From: Luteimonas galliterrae
GTDB taxonomy: Bacteria; Pseudomonadota; Gammaproteobacteria; Xanthomonadales; Xanthomonadaceae
Assembly (NCBI RefSeq): GCF_023374055.1
Contig: NZ_JAMBEP010000001.1
Span: forward strand, 1,550,001 to 1,614,000
Reading direction: 5' to 3'
Length of the DNA: 64,000 nt
Both the position numbers and the translations under genes were made by a program. Of the stretch, positions 53,429 to 61,200 are shown one piece after another. Positions within the stretch are counted from its first letter, which is position 1. Every line of letters starts with the position of its first letter. The notes below the pieces were generated by a model. The model saw only the letters and a list, made by a program, of their open reading frames with translations. It made no database searches and had not been told where the DNA came from.

Positions 53429-53972
53429 CGCCCTGCCTCAGCCATTCGCGGGCGATGAACAACGCGGCGATCGAGCGGCCTTCGGAAAAATCCTCGCGCA
53501 AGATCAGTTGGTGCAAATCGTCGAGCTTCCACGGCACCACTTCCAGTTCCTCCGGTTCGTCGCCGGGCAGGCGTTCGGGATACAGGTCGCGCGCGACGAC
53601 GAGCGCGGTCTGGTGGCTCATATAGGTCGGCGCCAGCGACAGCGAGCGCAGCACGACGAGCGAACGCGCGCCGTAGCCGGCTTCCTCTTTCAGTTCGCGG
53701 TCGGCCGCCTGCTCCGGCGTCTCGCCGGCGTCGATCCGGCCCTTGACCAGGCCCAGTTCGTAACGATGCACGCCGGCCGCGTACTCGCGCACCAGCAGCA
53801 CGGTCTCGTCGTCGAGCATCGGCACCACCGCCACCGCGCCATGGCCGCGGCCGTGCAGGCGCTCGAAGCTACGGCGCTCGCCGTTGCCGAACTCGAGGTC
53901 CAGCCGCTCCATGCGGTACGGCCCGGCGTCGTGTTCGGTGATGCCGTGGATGGTGGGCAGGCGGCGCGTCAT
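53412..53972 (-). CDS. nudE: ADP-compounds NUDIX hydrolase NudE
   Basis: A 186-residue hydrolase of ADP-ribose, NADH and Ap3A-like compounds. The NUDIX box GRIDAGETPEQAADRELKEE with AGY fits GX5EX7REUXEEXGU exactly. LVREYAAGVHRYELGLVKGR and the downstream SLAPTYMSHQTALVVARDLY are characteristic of NudE. Start at ATG 53972; the upstream extension is out of family. It is upstream of and overlaps cysQ, and is divergent from bioA across 53 bases. Confidence 0.93.
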   Translation of the reverse strand: MTRRLPTIHGITEHDAGPYRMERLDLEFGNGERRSFERLHGRGHGAVAVVPMLDDETVLLVREYAAGVHRYELGLVKGRIDAGETPEQAADRELKEEAGYGARSLVVLRSLSLAPTYMSHQTALVVARDLYPERLPGDEPEELEVVPWKLDDLHQLILREDFSEGRSIAALFIAREWLRQGDAGER

Positions 53973-54025
53973 CGCGGCCTTCCTGCGGTTCGGCAAGCGG
54001 CGGCCCGGCAAGCGATAATGCGGGA

Positions 54026-55423
54026 ATGGGCGAAAACAGAATCCATGATCCAGCGATGATAGCGGACGCCGAGCACTGGCGTACGCGCGACCTCGCGGTG
54101 CTGTGGCACCCGTGCACGCAGATGCGCGAGCATCCGGACACGCTGCCGTTGCTGCCGGTCGCCCGCGGCGACGGCGCATGGCTGGTCGGGCACGACGGGC
54201 GCCGTTATCTCGACGCGATCAGCAGTTGGTGGACCAACCTGTTCGGCCATGCCGAACCGCGCATCGCCGAGGCCATCGCCAAGCAGGCGCGGACGCTGGA
54301 ACAGGTGATCCTGGCCGGCTGTTCGCACGAACCGGCGGTGGAACTGGCCGAGAAACTGCTGGCGCTGGCGCCGCGCCAGCCCGGACGCGCGCCGCTGGCC
54401 AAGGTGTTCTACGCCGACAACGGTTCGGCCGGCGTGGAAGTGGCGCTGAAGATGGCCTTCCACTGGCACCTCAACCGCGGAGAACCGCGGCGCACCAAGT
54501 TCATCGCGCTGGAAAACGGCTATCACGGCGAAACGCTGGGCGCGCTGGCGGTCGGCGACATTCCGCTGTACCGCCGCGTCTATGCGCCGCTGCTGGCGGA
54601 AGCCTTGTTCGCGCCGTCGCCCGACGCTTACCTGGCGCAGCCGGGCCAGAGCGCGGCCGGACATGCCGAAGACGCCGCCGATGCCCTCGCCCGCCTGCTC
54701 GACGACCATGTCGGCGAGGTCTGCGCGGTGATCCTGGAGCCGCGCGTGCAATGCGCCGGCGGCATGCGCATGCACGATCCCGCCTACCTGCGCCGCGCGC
54801 GCGAGCTATGCGACGTGCACGGCGCGTTCCTGATCGCCGACGAGATCGCGGTCGGTTTCGGCCGCACCGGAACGATGTTCGCCAGCGAGCAAAGCGGCGT
54901 AATGCCTGATCTCTTGTGTCTGTCCAAGGGCCTGACCGGCGGCTTCCTGCCGCTGGCGGCGGTGCTTGCCACGCAGGAGATCTACGACGGCTTCCTCGAC
55001 GATTCGCGCGAACGCGCCTTCCTGCATTCGCACAGCTATACCGGCAACCCGCTCGCATGCGCGGCCGCATTGGCGTCGCTGCGCATTTTCGAAACCGACG
55101 GCGTGCTTGCACGCAACCGCACGACCGCCGCGAAGATGGCCGCGTTGGCGGCGCCTTTCGCGAACCATCCGCATGTCGCCGACGTGCGCCAGGCCGGCAC
55201 GATCGTAGCCTTCGAACTCGCCCACGACGGCGGCAAACGCATTCCTTTCGACGCCGCGCAACGCGTCGGCCTGCGCGCCTATCGGGCCGCGCTGGACGGT
55301 GGCGTGTTGCTGCGCCCGCTCGGCGATGTGCTGTACTGGATGCCGCCGTATTGCATCGACGATTCCCAGCTCGAACTGCTGGCCCAAGTAACGCGCGCGG
55401 CCATCGGCGAGGCGACTGCATGA
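54026..55423 (+). CDS. bioA: Adenosylmethionine-8-amino-7-oxononanoate aminotransferase BioA
   Basis: A 465-residue PLP enzyme that uses SAM as amino donor to form 7,8-diaminopelargonate in biotin synthesis. Clear matches: VLWHPCTQMREHPDTLPLLP, LDAISSWWTNLFGHAEPRI, YADNGSAGVEVALKMAFHWH, GYHGETLGAL, the PLP Asp in FLIADEIAVGFGRTGTMFA and the Schiff-base Lys in LLCLSKGLTGGFLPLAA. Start at 54026 or an in-frame Met at 54056. No other bio gene is in the window. Confidence 0.96.
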   Translation: MGENRIHDPAMIADAEHWRTRDLAVLWHPCTQMREHPDTLPLLPVARGDGAWLVGHDGRRYLDAISSWWTNLFGHAEPRIAEAIAKQARTLEQVILAGCSHEPAVELAEKLLALAPRQPGRAPLAKVFYADNGSAGVEVALKMAFHWHLNRGEPRRTKFIALENGYHGETLGALAVGDIPLYRRVYAPLLAEALFAPSPDAYLAQPGQSAAGHAEDAADALARLLDDHVGEVCAVILEPRVQCAGGMRMHDPAYLRRARELCDVHGAFLIADEIAVGFGRTGTMFASEQSGVMPDLLCLSKGLTGGFLPLAAVLATQEIYDGFLDDSRERAFLHSHSYTGNPLACAAALASLRIFETDGVLARNRTTAAKMAALAAPFANHPHVADVRQAGTIVAFELAHDGGKRIPFDAAQRVGLRAYRAALDGGVLLRPLGDVLYWMPPYCIDDSQLELLAQVTRAAIGEATA

Positions 55424-55450
55424 CTTCCGCGATTCGCGACCCCGCTGTTG

Positions 55451-55576
55451 CCCCCTTTGAAAAAGGGGGCGGGCCGCGCAGCGGACCGCGGGATTTGCTT
55501 TTGATTTTGCCGTTGTTTTCGAAGCAAGCGCAGCGTCAAAAGCAAATCCCCCCTGCCCCCCTTTTTCAAAGGGGGG
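55451..55576. repeat. CCCCCTTTGAAAAAGGGGG-type long inverted repeat
   Basis: Left arm: CCCCCTTTGAAAAAGGGGGC at 55451, continuing to GGGATTTGCTTTTGA near 55505. Right arm: TCAAAAGCAAATCCCCCC near 55535 followed by CCCCCCTTTTTCAAAGGGG to 55576. The arms can pair over most of their length, giving a large hairpin between bioA and rsmE. Same family as the outer arms at 41892-42054. Confidence 0.82.
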
Positions 55577-55607
55577 AACTGCAGGGTTCTACGCGGTGGT
55601 GGGGTCC

Positions 55608-56342
55608 ATGCGCCTGACCCGCGCTTTCGTCGATATGCCGCTAGCAACCGGTCGCCGCGTAGCGCTGCCCGAATCGGCGGCCCTGCATCTTGTGCGGGTT
55701 CTGCGCCTGGTCGAAGGCGCCGCCTGCGTGCTGTTCAACGGCGACGGCCGCGATTACGACGCGCGGCTGTTGTCGGCGGGCAAACGCGGCGCGGAAGCCG
55801 AAATCGTCGCCGCACGCGAGGTCGACAACGAGTCGCCGCTACGCATCGTGCTGGTGCAGGGCGTCGCGCGCGGCGAGAAGATGGATCTGATCCTGCAGAA
55901 GGCGACCGAACTGGGCGTCGCTTCGATCGCGCCGGTATGGGCTGAGCGCACCGAAGTGAAGTTGGACGCGCAACGCGCCGAAAAACGCGTCGCGCATTGG
56001 CGCAGCGTGATCGTGTCGGCTTGCGAACAATCCGGGCGCGCGCGGGTGCCGCCGCTGGCGGCGCCGGTTTCGCTGGCCGAAGCCGCGGCGGCGCTGCCCG
56101 GCGATGCGCTCAAGCTCAGCCTCGATCCCGCCGGCGAAAACGAATCGCGCAGTTTGCAGCCGCCCGCTTCGCGCACCGTCGCGATCGCGATCGGCCCGGA
56201 AGGCGGCTGGTCGCCGCGCGACCGCGAAACGCTGCGTGCGGCCGGCTTCGCAGGCCTGCGTCTGGGTCCGCGCGTTCTGCGCACCGAAACCGCCGGTTTG
56301 GCCGCCATCGCTGCGTTGCAGGCGCGTTTCGGCGACCTGTAA
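55608..56342 (+). CDS. rsmE: 16S rRNA m3U1498 methyltransferase RsmE
   Basis: A 244-residue SPOUT-class enzyme that methylates U1498 of 16S rRNA. N-terminal PUA-like domain (ALHLVRVLRLVEGAACVLFN), then IVLVQGVARGEKMDLILQKA with TELGV, the trefoil-knot SAM site AIAIGPEGGWSPRDRETLRA and LGPRVLRTETAGLAAIAAL. Start ATG 55608 is preferred to one four codons upstream. Convergent with chpC, 11 bases apart. Confidence 0.95.
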   Translation: MRLTRAFVDMPLATGRRVALPESAALHLVRVLRLVEGAACVLFNGDGRDYDARLLSAGKRGAEAEIVAAREVDNESPLRIVLVQGVARGEKMDLILQKATELGVASIAPVWAERTEVKLDAQRAEKRVAHWRSVIVSACEQSGRARVPPLAAPVSLAEAAAALPGDALKLSLDPAGENESRSLQPPASRTVAIAIGPEGGWSPRDRETLRAAGFAGLRLGPRVLRTETAGLAAIAALQARFGDL

Positions 56343-56353
56343 CGCCGCCCGTT

Positions 56354-56821
56354 TCAGGCCGCTTGCAAGGCCTCGCCGATACGGCTTTCCACTGCGGACA
56401 GGTCCGGCAACAGCGCCGGATCCTCGCGCAGCAGCACGCGCGCCTGCACGCCGGGCGGCAGGTCGCCGCCGACGGCGTCTGCGATCAACTCGTCGCGCGC
56501 CACCGTGACCAGGCGCGGGAAGCCCTGCGTCAACAATGCGAAATAGGGCATCTTCGGATCGCCGCCGAGCGCTTTGAGCACCAGCACCTTGTTGCCCAGC
56601 GCCGCCGATTCGTCGGAAATGCCGGCCATGCGCGCGAATGCGATCAGCGGCAAGCGCCAGCCGCGCCAGCGGATGCGGCCCAGCAACCATTCCGGCGCGT
56701 TCTCGACCCGTTCGGGCTCGGCGTACGACAACACTTCGGCGATGGTGGCGTTGGGCAGCAGCAGCCGCGCGCCCGCTACCTGGATCAAGACGCCGCGGAT
56801 GTCGTTAGTGGTGCTGGCCAT
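56354..56821 (-). CDS. chpC: CheW-like protein ChpC
   Basis: A 155-residue CheW-domain scaffold: IRGVLIQVAGARLLLPNATI, RVENAPEWLLGRIRWRGWRL and LPLIAFARMAGI carry the conserved beta-barrel pattern including the WLLGxxxWRG segment typical of PilI/ChpC-type CheW proteins. It is the last of the chpA-chpB-chpC series, so it should link chemoreceptors to the ChpA kinase governing type IV pili. A solitary REP half-unit lies between it and chpB. Confidence 0.85.
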   Translation of the reverse strand: MASTTNDIRGVLIQVAGARLLLPNATIAEVLSYAEPERVENAPEWLLGRIRWRGWRLPLIAFARMAGISDESAALGNKVLVLKALGGDPKMPYFALLTQGFPRLVTVARDELIADAVGGDLPPGVQARVLLREDPALLPDLSAVESRIGEALQAA

Positions 56822-56844
56822 CGTTCTTCCTCGTGCCGCAGATC

Positions 56845-56872
56845 AAGAGCTTGCGGCCGAAGCCGCTCCTAC
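56845..56872. repeat. Solitary REP half-unit
   Basis: AGAGCTTGCGGCCGAAGCCGCTCCTAC is a single, slightly degraded inverse REP unit without its partner, between chpC (5' end) and chpB (3' end). The chpB stop follows within a few bases. Confidence 0.75.
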
Positions 56873-56875
56873 GCA

Positions 56876-58273
56876 TCAGGCCGGCCAGCGCTCGGCCAGG
56901 CGCTCGGCCAGCGCCGCCGGCAATCCCGCTTCGCCGCCGCGCGCTACCACGTCGTTGGCGGCGGCGGGTTCGAAACAGCCTTCCGCCGACTGCCCGGCCA
57001 CCAACGCGCCTGCGGCCGCCAGGCGCATGATCGGGTCGACCGTGGCGACATCGCCGCCGCTGAGCACGACGATCGCGCTGTCGTTGGCCGGCAATGCGCC
57101 GAACACGTCGGCCGAACCGCTGAACACCAGATCGGCGGCCTTCCTGGCCAGGCCCAGCGAGGGCGGCACGACATAGACATTGCCCGCTTCGAGCACCGTG
57201 TCCGCCGCGGCCAGTTGCACCGGCATCGCCGACGCGCGCGCCATCTGGCCGACCAGCTTGTCGTATTGGCCGCCATCGAGGCGTTGCAGGATCAGCACCG
57301 GGCGCGGAAAACCTTCGGGCAGGCCTTTTAGCAATTGCCGCACCGCATCGGGTCCGCCCAGGCCTGCCAGCAGCAGCACCGCGCCGCGTTGCGGCCCGTG
57401 TCCGTAGCTGTCGGTGTCGGCCAGCGACAAGCCGGCGATGCGGCGCTCGAGTTCTTCGATGTTCGTGGTTGCGACGGACGCGGAACGGCTGGCGCCAACC
57501 CTCGTTTCGCCGTCGTCCAGGCTCCATTCGCCGGCCTTGATGGTGCGCGGCGCCACGGCGGCGGGAATCTCCGCCGGAGCGTCGCCGCTACCGGTGCTGC
57601 TGAGGAATTCGTCGAGGCCGATGATCGTGTCCTGCGTCGCATCGCGCGGCGCGCGGGACTCGCCGCCCATGTCGAAGCTGTTGAAATCGATGGCGCCGAA
57701 ATCGCCGGCATCCGTTTCCAGCAGCTCGGCATCCACCTGGTCGACTTCGGCCAGGCCGATGCCGACCGCGTCGACCGGCAACGCCTCGGCGTGCGTGCCG
57801 GCATCGCCGACGTATTCGCCGAAAGACGCCTCGGCATGATGCTGTTGCGGCGTGGTCGGCAGGCCCGGCTGCGGGTAGATGTCGTCGGCCTCGGTCTGGC
57901 CCGGCGGCAATACGTCGTCATGGCCGTACAGCTTGGCCTGCAGATGCCGCGACCAGCGCGCCGCGTCCCAGCCTTCGCGGCGCGCGGCAAGTTCGGCTTC
58001 GTCGAAGATGACGGTGATGGCGGGGTCGCCGAGCACCGCATCGAAACGTTCCAACTGCGCCTCGGTCGCCGGGTCGAGCGCGACCAGCAGGCTGTCGGGC
58101 TGCGCTGCGATCACCGCATCGACCGCGATGCTGGACGGGTCGGCGATCAGCACCACTTCGGCGCCGGCTTGCTGCAGGGCGTCGCGCAGGCGATCGCTGG
58201 CCGCGCCCGGCTGCGCCAGCAGTACCGCGCGCCGTTGCGCGCCGCGCGCAACCGATGGTTTAGGCGTGGTCAC
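56876..58273 (-). CDS. chpB: ChpB: CheB-like protein with degenerate catalytic site
   Basis: A 465-residue protein in the position of the ChpB methylesterase. The C-terminal 180 residues align with CheB, but the catalytic Ser motif GASTGGP reads LAGLGGPDA (Ser replaced by Gly) and the catalytic His in the QHMP motif reads LILQRLDGG (His replaced by Arg). The Asp-containing GMGxDG loop is reduced to [10 protein letters not shown]. The N-terminal 90 residues ([20 protein letters not shown]) look like a receiver fold without the phosphorylation pocket, followed by an acidic disordered linker of about 150 residues. Hence probably not an active methylesterase. Its start overlaps the chpA 3' end by 14 bases. 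Confidence 0.82.
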   Translation of the reverse strand: MTTPKPSVARGAQRRAVLLAQPGAASDRLRDALQQAGAEVVLIADPSSIAVDAVIAAQPDSLLVALDPATEAQLERFDAVLGDPAITVIFDEAELAARREGWDAARWSRHLQAKLYGHDDVLPPGQTEADDIYPQPGLPTTPQQHHAEASFGEYVGDAGTHAEALPVDAVGIGLAEVDQVDAELLETDAGDFGAIDFNSFDMGGESRAPRDATQDTIIGLDEFLSSTGSGDAPAEIPAAVAPRTIKAGEWSLDDGETRVGASRSASVATTNIEELERRIAGLSLADTDSYGHGPQRGAVLLLAGLGGPDAVRQLLKGLPEGFPRPVLILQRLDGGQYDKLVGQMARASAMPVQLAAADTVLEAGNVYVVPPSLGLARKAADLVFSGSADVFGALPANDSAIVVLSGGDVATVDPIMRLAAAGALVAGQSAEGCFEPAAANDVVARGGEAGLPAALAERLAERWPA

Positions 58274-61200
58274 GGGTCAGCCCCAGCAGGTCGAACACGT
58301 TGCGCATCAGTTCCTGTTCCTGATACGGCTTGCCCAGGTAGCGCTCCACGCCGATGTCGAAGGCGCGCTGGCGGTGCTTCTCGCCGGTGCGCGAAGTGAT
58401 CATCGCGATCGGGACGTTGCGCAGGCGCGGATCGAGCTTCATCGTGGTCGCCAGCTCGTAGCCGTCCATGCGCGGCATTTCGATGTCGAGCAGCATCAGG
58501 TCGGGCACGCGCTCGGTCATGCGTTCCAGCGCGTCCAGGCCGTCCTTGGCGGTGATCACTTCGAAGTTGTGGCGTTCCAGCACGCGGCCGGTCACCTTGC
58601 GCATGGTCACCGAGTCGTCGACCACCATCACCAGCGGCACGCCGCGTTCGGGCGCTGCGGGCATGGCGACCGGTTCGCGCGGCGCAGCGACATGGCGGCG
58701 CACCAACGGCGCGATGTCCAGGATCACCACCACGCTGCCGTCGCCCATGATCGTGGCGCCGAAAATGCCCGGCACCGATGCGACCTGCGGACCGACCGGC
58801 TTCACCACGATTTCGCGGTTGCCCAGCACCTGGTCGATGCTCACCGCCGCGCGCAGATCGCCGGAGCGGATCAGCAGCAGCGGCACCTGCATCTGGCCCT
58901 CGGCCTTGGCCGGAGCGTGGCCGAGCAAGCTGCCCAGGTCGTGCAGCACGTAATCTTCGCCGCCGTAGCGGTAGCTCGCGTCGGCGGCGCCGAGCTGTTC
59001 GCGCTCGATGCGGCCCACGCCGCGCACCGAAGCGATCGGCACCGCGAAGCTGGTTTCGCCGATGCGCACGAACACCGCCTGCGTCACCGCCAGCGTCTGC
59101 GGCAGGCGCATCGTGAAGGTGACGCCCTGCTTGGGCCGGGAGGCGATATCGAGCGCGCCGCCGAGCTGGCGCACTTCGCTGTGCACCACGTCCATGCCGA
59201 CGCCGCGGCCGGCCAGATGGCTGACCGCATCGGCGGTGGAGAAGCCAGATTCCAGGATCAACGTGTCGAGGTCGGCATCGGCCAATATCGCGTCCGCGCG
59301 TACCAAGCCGCGCTCTTCCGCGCGCTTGCGGATCGCCTGGCGGTTGAGGCCGGCGCCGTCGTCGGCCACTTCCAGCACGACTTCGGAACCTTCGCGGCGC
59401 ATCGAGATGCGCACCGTGCCTTCTTCCGGCTTGCCGGCCTTGCGGCGTTGCTGCGGCGTTTCCAGCCCGTGCGCGACGGCGTTGCGCAGCATGTGCTCCA
59501 GCGGCGCGGTCATGCGCTCGAGCACGTTGCGGTCGAGTTCGCCCTGCGCGCCTTCCAGCTTGAGTTGCACCTGCTTGCCGGTTTCGCTCGCCGCCTGGCG
59601 GATCACGCGGCGCAGGCGCGGCACCAGCGCATCGAAAGGCACCATGCGCGTGCGCATCAGGCCTTCCTGCAATTCCGAGCTCACGCGCGACTGTTGCAGC
59701 AGCAGCGTTTCGTACTGGCGGGTCAGGTCCTCCATCGACTGCTGCAGGCTCGCCAAGTCGGCCGCGGACTCGCCGAGGCCGCGCGACAGCTGTTGCAGGG
59801 TCGAGAAGCGGTCGAGCTCGAGCGGATCGAAGGTCTGGTCCGAAGCCTCGTGCTCGCGCTGGTAGCGGGCGATGATCTGCGCTTCGGTTTCGATGTCCAG
59901 GCGGCGCAGCTGGTCGCGCAGGCGCGCGTTGGTCTGCTCCATTTCGCCCATCGCCGCGCGGAACGCGCCGAGCTGCTGTTCCAGGCGGGCGCGATAGATC
60001 GCGACCTCGCCGGCGTAGTTCACCAGGCGGTCGAGCAGGTCGGCGCGGATGCGCACTTGTTCTTGCGGCGCGCGCACCGCGATGTCGTCTTCGTCGCTCT
60101 GCGTGGTATCGATCGGGGCCGACAACGGCTTGAGGTCGACTGCGGGTTCGGACGCGGGCGCGGAATTCCTGGACGCGGCGGCGCTCTGCGCGACGACGAG
60201 GGTTTCGCCGCGGGCGCGGGCGTCGAATTCTTCGATCAGCCCGGTGGGCGTGGCCACCGCGCGGCGCGCGGCGACGCGGCCGATCATGGCGTGCAGGCGG
60301 TCGAAGCCGCGCTCGAGCAGCGGCACACCGTCGCGGCCGAGTTCGCAGCGGTGTTCGGCCACGGCCTCGAGCAACGTTTCCATCGCATGGCCGAGTTCGC
60401 CCACGGCCATGATGCCGGCCATGCGCGCGCCGCCTTTCAGCGTATGCAGATCGCGCTGCAGGCCGACCAGCGGTTCGCGGTCTTCCGGCGCTTCGCGCAG
60501 CTTGGCGAGCAGGCCGTCGGCGTGATCGAGGATGTCTCCGCCTTCTTCGACGAAGATGTCGACCAGCTCCGGATCCAGATCGGTGAGATCCAAGGCCTCG
60601 TCCGGATCTTCGGCCGCGGCCATGACGCCCGCCAGCAGATTCGCAACCGCAGTGTCGTCTTCCGTCTCCGATTCGGCTTCCGCCGCTTCGGCGGCAAGAC
60701 GTTCGGCCTCGAGGCGCTCGGCCTCTGCACGGGCCGCTTCGGCACGCTCGGCTTCGATGCGAGCCGCTTCGGCGCTTTCGGCTTCCGCCGCTTCGGCGGC
60801 AAGACGTTCGGCTTCGAGGCGCTCGGCCTCTGCACGGGCCGCTTCGGCACGCTCGGCTTCCAGACGTTCGGCTTCGATGCGGGCCGCTTCGGCGCGCTCG
60901 GCTTCGAGGCGCTCGGCTTCGAGGCGCTCGGCTTCGAGGCGCTCGGCTTCGAGGCGATCGGCTTCGAGGCGATCGGCTTCGATGCGAGCGGCCTCCGCGC
61001 GTTCGGCTTCCAATTTCTGCTCGTTCGCGATCCGGTCGGCTTCGGCGTACTCGGCTTCAAGGCGAGCGTATTCGGCTTCTTCCTCGGCGATGCGCGCCGC
61101 TTCGAGCCGTTCTGCTTCGGCGCGCTCGGCGGCATGGCGCTCGGCCTCCGTCTGCTCGGCGGCGACGCGCGCGGCTTCCAAGCGCTCGGCCTCGATGCGT

